This document shows positions 6,236 to 13,410 of a stretch of DNA of 18,611 nucleotides, piece after piece. A program made the position numbers and the translations under genes. Under the pieces are notes generated by a model. That model did not search any database. It saw only the letters and a list, made by a program, of their open reading frames with translations, and was not told the origin of the DNA. This DNA comes from an uncultured Gemmatimonadota bacterium. Lineage in GTDB: Bacteria; Gemmatimonadota; Gemmatimonadetes; Gemmatimonadales; GWC2-71-9. The stretch is from the NCBI GenBank assembly GCA_937961295.1, contig CALGOK010000021.1, positions 1 through 18,611 on the forward strand, given 5' to 3'. The stretch's first letter is position 1. Each line of letters starts with the position of its first letter.

Positions 6236-7009
6236 ATGCCCCGTCGCGGCACCATCCTGCGCGACACCAGCGCCGGCGCCGGCCTGCTGGTCGTCGAAGG
6301 CACGCAGTACCCGTTCGACCTCGCCGGCATCTGGCGATCCGACATCCCGCCGCGGGCCGGGATGGTGGTGGACGTGGAGATCGACGCCAGCGGCCAGGTG
6401 ACCCTCGTCACGGCGGTCCCGGAGTCGGTGCTTGCCCGCGAGAAGGCCGACCAGGCGATGGCCGCGGTCAAGGAGCGCGGCGGCGCCGTGGCCTCGGCGA
6501 TGGTCACCCGCTTCGGTCGCAACGACCTGGTCGCCTTTGGCCTGCTGGTCATCGGATGGTTCGTGCTCACCGCGGGGACGTTCGGCGGTGGACTGCTCGG
6601 CGAGATCGAGTTCACGTTCTGGCAGGTGCTCGGCTACCTCAACTCCGGCACCGAGTCGCTGGTGCGGCGCGCCACCGGTGGCGGGTCGGGGACCGGCCTC
6701 TGGGGCATGGTCGCCATCGCCGCGCTGGCCGGCCCGTTCGTGCACCACTTCTGGAAGGACCGCCGTGCCCACCTGGGCGGCGCCCTGCCGCTCGCCCTGA
6801 TGCTCGTCGCGATCGTCGTGCTGTACAACCAGGTCGGGAGCGTGGGTCAGGAGGCACAGGGATTCTTCGGTCCCGATGCCGACGCGATGATGGCCGAGAT
6901 GCGGCGCGAGGTGCGCGACGCGATCTCCTTCGGACTGGGAACCTACCTGTCAATCCCGGTGGGACTGTACTTCGCCGGGAGCGGGATCCGGCGGTACCTG
7001 GCAAGCTGA
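6236..7009 (+). CDS. Four-helix membrane protein with cold-shock-like N-terminal domain
   Basis: This 257-residue protein has no name I recognise. Residues 1-60 look like a small beta-barrel of the cold-shock/OB type: GTILRDTSAGAGLLVVEGTQ, YPFDLAGIW, GMVVDVEIDASGQV. After a short linker with several Lys/Glu residues come four hydrophobic segments, near residues 98-116, 156-173, 182-199 and 222-245, with HHFW at the end of the second. Proteins that join a cold-shock-like domain to an uncharacterised membrane region are known, but no mechanism is settled. The start is well supported: GGGAGG lies four bases before the ATG. A GGGG-TGAA-CCCC hairpin sits in the leader (6205-6216). The gene is followed by the inverted heptamer arms at 7031-7093. 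Confidence 0.7.
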   Translation: MPRRGTILRDTSAGAGLLVVEGTQYPFDLAGIWRSDIPPRAGMVVDVEIDASGQVTLVTAVPESVLAREKADQAMAAVKERGGAVASAMVTRFGRNDLVAFGLLVIGWFVLTAGTFGGGLLGEIEFTFWQVLGYLNSGTESLVRRATGGGSGTGLWGMVAIAALAGPFVHHFWKDRRAHLGGALPLALMLVAIVVLYNQVGSVGQEAQGFFGPDADAMMAEMRREVRDAISFGLGTYLSIPVGLYFAGSGIRRYLAS

Positions 7010-7030
7010 GGCGACATCGCGACGACGCGA

Positions 7031-7093
7031 GGCGCGAGGGGCGGGGGGCGAGGAGTGAAAGCACCCGCCCTTCGCCCTTCGCCCCTCGCCCTG
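7031..7093. repeat. Inverted heptamer arrays (GGGGCGR / CGCCCYK) between convergent genes
   Basis: The left arm has units GGCGCGA, GGGGCGG, GGGGCGA and GGAGTGA (7031-7058). The right arm has CGCCCTT, CGCCCTT, CGCCCCT and CGCCCTG (7066-7093). The right units are the reverse complement of the left consensus, so a transcript from either side can fold into a long GC-rich stem with a short loop. The stop codons of both flanking genes lie within about 25 bases of the arms. Confidence 0.8.
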
Positions 7094-7098
7094 TCGCT

Positions 7099-7920
7099 TC
7101 ACCCCGGCATGCGCGATGCCGCATTGTTGCCGGTCAAGAACAGCTGCGGCTCGATCAGCTCCAGCTCCATGATCAGGAACTCGCCTCCGCTCATCACCCC
7201 ATCGACCCTGGCGTAGTGCCACGGGTGCGGCACCGCCGCGAGCGCCCGCTCCGCAGCGCGGAGCATCACCGCTCCGGGAGTCGCCGGCTCCACCGTGCCG
7301 CCGTGCTCTTCCTGCACCCGGATCTCCCCCGCCCTTGGACGCTTGCGCACCGCGTGCGAGAAGCGGCCGTGAAACCACATCAGCGACCACTCGCCGTCGG
7401 TCACCACCTCGGGGACGAATCGCTGCACCCGCATGGGCGCCCACGCCACGGCGTGCTGCCAGGCGGCTTCGTCGGCTGGGTCGATGCGCAGCACCCCCTT
7501 CCCCGAGGCGCCGACCACCGGCTTGAGCACCAGCTGCTCGCTGCCGAGTGCGCCCATCACCCCGTCGAGGGTGTGCGGCGAGCCGGGTTCGGTGACGAGC
7601 AGCGGCGGCGTCGCCACCCCGCGCCCGGCCAGCTCGAGAAGGTAGCGCTTGTCGGCGTTCCAGCGGACGGTCGCCGCCGGGTTCCAGAGCGGCATGCGCC
7701 GACCGATCGCGTCGATGGCGGCGAGGAAGTCATCGAGCCGTTCCGTGTAATCCCAGCACGAGCGGATGACGGCCAGGTCGGCATCCGGAATCGGCCCCGA
7801 CCAGACGGCGGGCCGCGGATCCCATCCCGCATTGGCGAAGGCGGAGATGAGCGGCTGGTCATCGGCCGCGAGCTCGGGGAGGTGTGCGGCGGTCAGGAGG
7901 AGAACCACGGGTGCCGGCAT
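7099..7920 (-). CDS. ATP-grasp family protein (RimK/DcsG-like)
   Basis: A cytoplasmic enzyme of 273 residues from the ATG at 7920. The order of motifs is that of COG0189-type ATP-grasp ligases close to DcsG: RSCWDYTERLDDFLA, LWNPA, then RWNADKRYLLELAGRGV, the nucleotide-binding strand LVLKPVVGASGKGVLRI with its lysine and glycine loop, and the metal-binding end FLIMELELIEPQLFL. These enzymes join a carboxylate to an amine or thiol using ATP; the substrates here are unknown. A GTG at 7956 would add twelve residues. Neither start has a clear ribosome site; the family normally begins with the first beta-strand, as in MPAPVVLLLTA, so I prefer 7920. The gene is divergent from the TonB-family gene across a gap with repeated CTGTCA sites. 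Confidence 0.8.
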   Translation of the reverse strand: MPAPVVLLLTAAHLPELAADDQPLISAFANAGWDPRPAVWSGPIPDADLAVIRSCWDYTERLDDFLAAIDAIGRRMPLWNPAATVRWNADKRYLLELAGRGVATPPLLVTEPGSPHTLDGVMGALGSEQLVLKPVVGASGKGVLRIDPADEAAWQHAVAWAPMRVQRFVPEVVTDGEWSLMWFHGRFSHAVRKRPRAGEIRVQEEHGGTVEPATPGAVMLRAAERALAAVPHPWHYARVDGVMSGGEFLIMELELIEPQLFLTGNNAASRMPG

Positions 7921-7960
7921 CGGGACGATGTCATTCGGTTGAGGGGCAAGGCTCACCCGG

Positions 7961-8013
7961 CTGTCATCAAACTGTCAGCGGGCCGCGATCTCAGCGCCAT
8001 CCACGGGTGACAG
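7961..8013. promoter_or_regulatory. Three CTGTCA/TGACAG sites in a divergent gap
   Basis: CTGTCA occurs at 7961-7966 and 7972-7977, one helical turn apart. Its reverse complement TGACAG occurs at 8008-8013. All three lie between the starts of the ATP-grasp and TonB-family genes. The arrangement suits an operator for a dimeric or tandem-binding regulator, but no regulator gene is in the window. Confidence 0.3.
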
Positions 8014-8060
8014 CTTGGAATCGGATGGTGTCGACCGGTTCCCCAGCCAGGATGGTCACC

Positions 8061-8747
8061 ATGCTCGAGCGCCTGATCGAATCTAGGCCGATCCGCCGCC
8101 GCGCGACGAGGCAGCTCGCTGCTTCCGCGACGCTCCACACCGCCGTGCTGATTCTCGCCATGTCCGCGACGCGCGGCGTGGCCGCCCCTCGCGACGACCG
8201 GCGCCCCCCCCCGGCGTCGTTCGTCGTCGGGGTGGCACCCCCACCCGAAACGGCGGGTCCGGCCGCCGGGGGCTCCGACGGCCTCACGGCGAGCCCTTCG
8301 CCGTTCGCCGATCCGGTGCTCCCGAGCGTCGGCACCGTCGACATCTCACTGGGCCTCCCGCTCATCACGGTCGATCCCGGACCCGCGGGCAGCGCGATCC
8401 CCGGTATGGCCGGGGCGCAGCATGTTCCCCTGCCACCGCTCGTGCCGCCGGGACAGCGGGTGGTGGAGGTCGACGTGCCAGTGGTGCCGATCGACGGTCC
8501 TCGTCCGCGCTATCCGGCCGAGTTGCGGGCGGCGGGGGTGGAAGGGGTGGTGCGCGTGCGCTTCGTGGTGACGGTCACCGGCGTGGTCGATTCGGCCTCG
8601 ATCGCGGTGGTGCACAGCTCGCACTCCGGCTTTGACGCCGCCGCGGTCAGCACGATCCGGCAGTGGCGCTACCGACCGGCACGGCTCTACGGGGTGACCG
8701 TGGCACAGCTCGTCGAGCGGAACGTGCGATTCCGGCTCGAGGACTGA
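8061..8747 (+). CDS. TonB-family energy transducer-like protein
   Basis: The protein has 228 residues from the ATG at 8061. It has a basic N-terminus, one membrane-spanning stretch (about 20-38) and a long proline- and glycine-rich linker (about 45-145). The C-terminal TonB domain contains the conserved order RPRYPAELRAAGVEGVVRVRF, VDSASIAVVHSSHSGFD and AAVSTIRQWRYRPA. TonB proteins cross the periplasm and pass proton-motive energy to outer-membrane transporters. Proteins of this short type often have other, less well-defined roles. ExbB and ExbD are not nearby. AGGA eight bases upstream favours 8061 over the ATG at 8052. The 3' end converges on the M1 peptidase gene with a gap of only 19 bases. 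Confidence 0.85.
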   Translation: MLERLIESRPIRRRATRQLAASATLHTAVLILAMSATRGVAAPRDDRRPPPASFVVGVAPPPETAGPAAGGSDGLTASPSPFADPVLPSVGTVDISLGLPLITVDPGPAGSAIPGMAGAQHVPLPPLVPPGQRVVEVDVPVVPIDGPRPRYPAELRAAGVEGVVRVRFVVTVTGVVDSASIAVVHSSHSGFDAAAVSTIRQWRYRPARLYGVTVAQLVERNVRFRLED

Positions 8748-8766
8748 GGAGTCCCAGGCACCGACC

Positions 8767-10653
8767 TCACCGCGGCCAGCGGTTGTTGCCCCGATCGGTG
8801 TCGGGGAGGGCCGCGGCAGGATCGACCACCACCCGGGCGATCTCCCGCCCAGGCTCGCCACGCCAGGTGAACACCGGGCCGAGGTTCCAGGCCTCCACCG
8901 GCAGCGCGACATCGACCGGCTCGCCCGTGCGGTAGTGCACCCGCATCCGCACCGGCATCGTCATCGTGCCGCGATTCTCCAGCGTGACCGTCGGCCGGCC
9001 GTCCTGCATTCCGATGCCCGCGACCGCCTGGTCGAGTCGCGCCGTGGTGTACACCCAGTCGCGCCAGAACCAGTCGAGGTTCATCCCGGCGTGGTCTTCC
9101 ATGACCCGGAAGAAGTCGGCCGGCGTCGGGTGCCGGAACGACCACGCCCGGATGTACTCGCGGAACGCCGCCTCGAAGCGTGCGCGGCCGAGCACCGCGT
9201 CGCGGAGCAGCGAGAGCATCAGCGCGGGCTTCTGGTAGGCGGTCCAGAAGAGGTTGTGAACCTCCACCGGCCTGGTGATCAGCGCCTGCTCCTGCCCCAC
9301 CAGGGCGTGGTCGGCGTGAAGGTGCAGCGGGTGTGCGGTGATGGTGTCACCATAGGCGGTTCCGGAGAAGTAGTCCGCGGCGACGTCGAGATCGATGAAG
9401 GTGTTGAACCCCTCGTCCATCCACGGAAAGAGGCGCTCGTTCGACCCGACGATCATCGGGAACCACTGGTGCCCGAACTCGTGCGCGAGCACCCAGTGCA
9501 GATCCTCGCGGGTGGGCGAGTCGGGCACGAACGTGAGCATCGGGTATTCCATCCCCTGCACCGGCCCCTCGACCGTGGTGGCGTGCGGGTAGGGATACCG
9601 GGTCCAGCGTTCGCTGAACGACCGGATGGCGTGGCGAGACATCCGGTTGGCCTCTTCCCACTTGGTCGCCTCGGGCCGATAGAGCGTCTGGATCAGGATC
9701 CCCTCCCACCCCGAAGCGTCCCAGCGCAGGCCGGGACCGGTGGCGAACGCGAAGTCGCGGACGCTATCGGCGCTGAACCGCCAGGTGAGCGTGCCATCAG
9801 TTCGCGGCCGTGCGCGGGCCGGATCACCGGCTTCCTCCGCGGTCACTACCGCGACCGGCTCCTCCGACACCCGCGCCACCGCCAGCCGCTCCCGCTGCAC
9901 CGCGGTGAGCACATCGGCCGGATTCTCCAGCGTGCCAGTTGCCGCAACCAGCCACGTGGCCGGAACCGTGAGCGTCACGTCGTAGGATCCGTACTCCAGA
10001 TAGAACTCCCCCGCCCCGATGTACGGGTCGTGGTTCCAGCCGCTCACGTCGTCGTACACCGCCATCCGCGGGTGCCACTGCGCCACCTGATGCAGGTCGC
10101 CGTCGCGGCCCATCCGGGCGGCGCCCATCGGCGGCACCGTGAAGTGCCAGGCGACCTCGATGTCGAGCGAGTCGCCGGCGGCGAGCGGCGTGTCGAGGTC
10201 GACCCGCAGCGTGGTCCCGTAGCGCACCTTCGCCGGCGAGCGGCCGTCGATGGTGAGCGCGGTCATGGTCGGGGCGCCCGAGAAGCCCTGGCAGGAGAAG
10301 TCGAACGTCGAGCCGAGGAACACCAGCGGCGGCTGGTCGAGGAGCGACGTGACGCTTCCCGGTGCGCAGATGTTCTGCTCGACGTGCAGCCAGAGATACG
10401 GCAGCGCGTCGGGGGAGTTGTTCACGTAGTGAATGGTGCCCTGCCCGTCGAGCCGGTGGGTCTCGGCGTCGAGCGAGACGCGGAACCGGTAGTCGACCCG
10501 CTGCTGCCAGTACCCCGGCCCCGGCCGCCCTGCGGCGGTGCGCGCGGCGGTGGGCGGCTGCAGGTCGAGCGGCCGGAACGGGGAGAGGTCCTGGGCGGCC
10601 AGCGGGACGGCCGTCAGGGTGGCGAGAAGCAGGCAGGGCGTGCGACCGCTCAT
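8767..10653 (-). CDS. M1-family zinc metallopeptidase, exported
   Basis: A 628-residue protein with a signal peptide ending PLAAQ (about 1-21). The zinc site is complete: HEFGH at 391-395, with the third ligand Glu414 exactly 18 residues after the second histidine in MDEGFN. The exopeptidase loop that is GxMEN in classic aminopeptidases reads GMEYP here, as in many secreted M1 proteins of this size. An N-terminal beta domain (about 45-240) precedes the catalytic part. The product is probably a periplasmic or surface aminopeptidase that takes residues from peptide N-termini. I chose the ATG at 10653 for the signal peptide; the longer frame to 10734 has no matching feature. No strong ribosome site is seen. 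The gene is divergent from the TerC-family gene across array-rich DNA. Confidence 0.88.
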   Translation of the reverse strand: MSGRTPCLLLATLTAVPLAAQDLSPFRPLDLQPPTAARTAAGRPGPGYWQQRVDYRFRVSLDAETHRLDGQGTIHYVNNSPDALPYLWLHVEQNICAPGSVTSLLDQPPLVFLGSTFDFSCQGFSGAPTMTALTIDGRSPAKVRYGTTLRVDLDTPLAAGDSLDIEVAWHFTVPPMGAARMGRDGDLHQVAQWHPRMAVYDDVSGWNHDPYIGAGEFYLEYGSYDVTLTVPATWLVAATGTLENPADVLTAVQRERLAVARVSEEPVAVVTAEEAGDPARARPRTDGTLTWRFSADSVRDFAFATGPGLRWDASGWEGILIQTLYRPEATKWEEANRMSRHAIRSFSERWTRYPYPHATTVEGPVQGMEYPMLTFVPDSPTREDLHWVLAHEFGHQWFPMIVGSNERLFPWMDEGFNTFIDLDVAADYFSGTAYGDTITAHPLHLHADHALVGQEQALITRPVEVHNLFWTAYQKPALMLSLLRDAVLGRARFEAAFREYIRAWSFRHPTPADFFRVMEDHAGMNLDWFWRDWVYTTARLDQAVAGIGMQDGRPTVTLENRGTMTMPVRMRVHYRTGEPVDVALPVEAWNLGPVFTWRGEPGREIARVVVDPAAALPDTDRGNNRWPR

Positions 10654-10693
10654 GGCAGGAAACCCGGGATTGAGTGGGATGACCGAAGGTAAC

Positions 10694-10707
10694 GCCGGCG
10701 CGCCGGC
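10694..10707. repeat. 14-bp perfect palindrome
   Basis: GCCGGCGCGCCGGC is fully self-complementary and lies upstream of the M1 peptidase gene in the divergent gap. It could be a protein-binding site, or chance in GC-rich DNA. Confidence 0.35.
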
Positions 10708-10722
10708 CAGCCCCCGTCCCCA

Positions 10723-10771
10723 GTCACCCGTCACCCGTCACCCGTCACCCGTCACCGATTACCCTTCACCC
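10723..10771 (+). repeat. Heptanucleotide array GTCACCC x4 plus three degenerate units
   Basis: Four perfect GTCACCC units (10723-10750) continue in phase with GTCACCG, ATTACCC and TTCACCC. The array lies between two divergent genes, so it is not only a feature of gene ends. Confidence 0.9.
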
Positions 10772-10811
10772 CGTCCTCCGTCGTTCCGTCCTCCGTCGTT
10801 TCGTCCTCCGG
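10772..10811 (+). repeat. 15-bp tandem repeat, about 2.7 copies
   Basis: The unit CGTCCTCCGTCGTTY occurs at 10772-10786 and 10787-10801, then partly to 10811, directly joined to the GTCACCC array. It ends eight bases before the TerC-family ATG, and its last bases include the GGGGA that may serve as the ribosome site. Confidence 0.88.
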
Positions 10812-10818
10812 GGATCTC

Positions 10819-11559
10819 ATGGAAGCCCTGTCCGACCCGCAGATCTGGATCGCGCTCCTCACCCTGACCACCCTCGAAGTGGTGCTCGGCATCGACAACG
10901 TGGTGTTCATCTCGATCCTGGCCGGCAAGCTGCCCGTGGAGCAGCAGAAGCGGGCCCGGCGGATCGGACTGCTGCTGGCGATGGTCACCCGGATCGCGCT
11001 GCTCTTCTCGCTGGCGTGGGTGATCAAGCTCACCGCCCCGTGGTTCACGGTCATCGGCCAGGAGATCTCCGGCCGCGACCTGATCCTGCTCCTCGGCGGC
11101 CTCTTCCTGATCGCCAAGAGCACCATGGAGATCCACCACAAGCTCGAGGGCGAGGCGGGCTCGCAGTCGGCGAAGGTCTAATCCACGTTCCGGAGCGTGG
11201 TGATCCAGATCATGCTGCTCGACGTGGTCTTCTCCCTCGACTCGGTGATCACCGCGGTGGGGATGGTCGACACGCTGTGGGTGATGGTCACGGCGGTGGT
11301 GATCGCCGTGATCGTCATGGTGATCTTCGCCGAGACGGTGAGCGCCTTCGTCGACCGGCATCCCACCGTCAAGATCCTGGCGCTGTCGTTCCTGCTGCTG
11401 ATCGGCACCGCGCTGATCGCCGAGGGGCTCGACCTGCATATCCCCAAGGGATACATCTACTTCGCGATGGCCTTCTCGGTGTTCGTGGAGATGCTCAACC
11501 TGCGGCTGAAGCGGAAGGCGGAGCCGGTGGTGCTGCACGAGCGGGTGGTGAAGGACTGA
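10819..11559 (+). pseudogene. TerC-family membrane protein interrupted by one in-frame TAA
   Basis: Read through the TAA at 11179-11181 (codon 121), this frame gives one TerC-family protein of normal length (246 positions). The first half has the family motif EVVLGIDNVVFISILAGKLP (Asp26, Asn27). The second half repeats it as LLDVVFSLDSVITAVGM (Asp141). Around the stop, SQSAKV-stop-STFRSVVIQIMLLD aligns with intact relatives as I recall them, with the stop taking the place of exactly one residue. This is therefore a base substitution (or sequencing error), not an indel. TerC proteins are membrane proteins linked to metal-ion export, for example manganese, and to tellurite resistance. As written, translation would yield the first three to four helices. 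Restart at GTG 11197 is possible but has poor spacing (GGAG one base away). It could be a young pseudogene, a readthrough gene or an error. Confidence 0.85.
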
Positions 11560-11600
11560 CCCGAACCACCTAGAGACGGGACGCGGACACAGGGGACCGC

Positions 11601-11629
11601 TTGACAGGCGCTTGATCGCGCCGTAGCAC
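11601..11629 (+). promoter_or_regulatory. Candidate promoter of the five-gene operon
   Basis: A perfect -35 TTGACA (11601-11606), a 17-base spacer and a weak -10 TAGCAC (11624-11629) lie 32 bases before the first gene of the cluster. The spacer holds an inverted repeat, GGCGC-TTGATC-GCGCC (11607-11622), where a regulator could bind and block polymerase. Confidence 0.5.
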
Positions 11630-11661
11630 CTTGCAGGCAGCATGGGACTCCTGGAGGGTGC

Positions 11662-12300
11662 GTGGGCGCTGCGTGGTCGGTTCCCCGATGGCACCGGCTG
11701 CCGATCCTGGCTGGCCTGGCTGGCCTGCATCTCGGCTGCTACCTGCTGGTCACGCGCGTCAATGCCGGGCGAGACCCCTCGGCGTTCTGGACTCTCGCCA
11801 CCCCGGCCGACGCGCTGATCCCGCACCTGCCGGCCACCTGGCCCCTGTACTGGCTGACTTATCCGTTCGTCGTGCTCGGCGGCGGCTACGCCCTGTGGCA
11901 TGCCGACACCACGGCATGGCGACGCGGCGTCGTCGCCGCGATCGGCGTGACGCTGGTCGGTGCCGCGTGGCAACTGTTGATGCCCGCCGTGGCTCCCTGG
12001 CCGGTAGAGCCGTCGCCGATCATGCGCGCCTACCATGAAGGGGGGCTCGTCCTCCCCTACGCCAACCTTCCCTCCATGCATGTGACCTACGGCGTGCTTG
12101 CCGCGGGATTCCTGCACGGCGTGGTCCGGTCACGCATCGTCCACCATGTCGCCGCCGTAGTGGCAGCGGGCATCGTGATCTCCACCCTCACGCTCAAGGA
12201 GCACTACGTCCTGGACGCCGTCACTGGGCTCGGGCTGGCCCTGGGAGCGACGTGGTGGTGGCAGCGCGGCCACCGTCCCGACCACGGAGAGGCCGCGTGA
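11662..12300 (+). CDS. PAP2/Aur1-like membrane phosphatase or phosphotransferase
   Basis: This 212-residue protein starts at a GTG with GGAGG four bases upstream. It has about six hydrophobic helices. Two of the three PAP2 motifs are clear: LPSMHVTYG (His140) and TLTLKEHYVLDAVTG (His181, Asp185), the histidine pair and aspartate used for phosphoryl transfer. The form LPSxHV...HYxLD matches the PAP2_3 branch, which includes inositolphosphoceramide synthase-like proteins, more than classic phosphatidic acid phosphatases. A role in removing or exchanging a lipid phosphate head group at the membrane is likely; the substrate is unknown. It is the first gene of a tightly packed five-gene set, and its stop overlaps the next start (GTGA). 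Confidence 0.82.
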   Translation: MGAAWSVPRWHRLPILAGLAGLHLGCYLLVTRVNAGRDPSAFWTLATPADALIPHLPATWPLYWLTYPFVVLGGGYALWHADTTAWRRGVVAAIGVTLVGAAWQLLMPAVAPWPVEPSPIMRAYHEGGLVLPYANLPSMHVTYGVLAAGFLHGVVRSRIVHHVAAVVAAGIVISTLTLKEHYVLDAVTGLGLALGATWWWQRGHRPDHGEAA

Positions 12301-13403
12301 CGGTTCGCATCGAGCTGGTCGACCGTCAGGCCGCGATCAGGGCGTTCCATCGCGTGCCGCGACGCCTGCACGGCCGGGACCCCAGATGGGTCGCACCACT
12401 CCCCGGCGACAGCGGCCGGGCGTTCGACCCGCGACGCCATCCGACACTCCAACCCGGACGCTGGGCGAGGTGGATCGCATCCGACGGGCACGGGCCGGTC
12501 GGCCGCCTTGCTGCGTTCGCCCCTGCGCATCGCCCGGGCGTCGGGTACATCGGTTTCTTCGAGTCGGAGAACCAGCACGCGACCGCTACCGGCCTCGTCG
12601 CGGCCGCTGCAACGTGGCTCGCAGGCCTCGGGTGCACAGAGATACACGGCCCGGTGCCCGTCACAGCACGGGATGGCATCGGCGTGCTGGTCGGGGGCGA
12701 TGACGGTCCCGCTTCGTATGGCTGTCCGTGGAACCCGGGCTACTACCCGGCCCTCCTCGGCGCCGCCGGCCTGACTCCGACCGTTCGGCTGCGATCCTAC
12801 CGGTGGCATCCGGGCGCTCTGGACTCCGGCAGGCTGCGCAGCATCGCCCGGCGGGTGGACGATGGCAATGACGTGCGGATTCGGTCCCTGCGACCGTCGG
12901 ACCTCACCCGGGACGTCCACCAGATCGCCCACATCATCAACGCGACCCTGGCGGACGCGTGGCACTTCGAGCCGGTGTCGCACACCGAGGCCGAGGCGAT
13001 GGCGCACGAGCTTCGGCTGGTGCTGGACCCGGCGATGGCCCTCATCGCGGAGGATGTCGATGGGCCGTGCGGCGTGGCGCTGGCGATCCCCGACCCGAAC
13101 TGGGCCTGGCACCGTGCCGGGAATCGACTCCTGCCGACCGGATGGGCGGCCCTGCTGCTGGGGCGGAGGCGCATTCCTCACCTCCGCGTCCTGGCGCTCG
13201 GCGTGGCAGCCCACCGCCGCGGGTCGCGCCTGGCGGCCCGACTTCTGGACGCCTGGCTTCGTCAGGCGGCCCGTTCGGGATACCGATCCGCCGAGCTGGC
13301 CCAGGTCTTCGATGACAATCGGCCGATGCGCCACCTGCTTGAAGGCATAGGCCTCCAGGTCTCTCGCCACTATGCGGTCTACTCACGCACCCTGACTCCC
13401 TGA
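12297..13403 (+). CDS. GNAT-superfamily acyltransferase
   Basis: The protein has 368 residues from the GTG at 12297, which overlaps the previous stop and has GGAGAGG a few bases upstream. It is longer than simple GNAT enzymes and seems to have two parts. The N-terminal part has VPRRLHGRDPRWVAPL (20-35), GFFESEN and PVGRLAAF. The C-terminal GNAT core carries the acyl-CoA pyrophosphate-binding pattern V-x-x-x-x-RRGSRLA (core HRRGSRLA at 306-313), then DDNRPMRHLLEGIGL. Proteins with this N-terminus form a large uncharacterised family. Within a lipid-type operon, N-acylation of an amino-lipid or sphingoid-like base is conceivable, as for the GNAT-like bacterial ceramide synthase, but I cannot show homology to that enzyme by eye. 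Probably cytoplasmic or membrane-peripheral. Confidence 0.75.
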   Translation: MTVRIELVDRQAAIRAFHRVPRRLHGRDPRWVAPLPGDSGRAFDPRRHPTLQPGRWARWIASDGHGPVGRLAAFAPAHRPGVGYIGFFESENQHATATGLVAAAATWLAGLGCTEIHGPVPVTARDGIGVLVGGDDGPASYGCPWNPGYYPALLGAAGLTPTVRLRSYRWHPGALDSGRLRSIARRVDDGNDVRIRSLRPSDLTRDVHQIAHIINATLADAWHFEPVSHTEAEAMAHELRLVLDPAMALIAEDVDGPCGVALAIPDPNWAWHRAGNRLLPTGWAALLLGRRRIPHLRVLALGVAAHRRGSRLAARLLDAWLRQAARSGYRSAELAQVFDDNRPMRHLLEGIGLQVSRHYAVYSRTLTP

Positions 13404-13410
13404 GACGCCG

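Noticed and set aside
5452..8010. 852-codon open frame on the plus strand
   Set aside because: It runs antisense through the thioredoxin-like and ATP-grasp genes and across two repeat arrays, and its translation is Arg/His/Pro-rich with no domain. It is a GC-driven shadow.
8935..10692. 585-codon open frame on the plus strand
   Set aside because: It is antisense to the M1 peptidase, whose HEFGH...E zinc site is intact on the other strand.
11182..11200. TerC interruption as a frameshift
   Set aside because: Both halves are in the same frame; only one codon is a stop, so no indel is needed.
10759..12117. 452-codon minus-strand frame
   Set aside because: It is antisense to the TerC-family and PAP2 genes and crosses the GTCACCC array; no protein family is recognisable.
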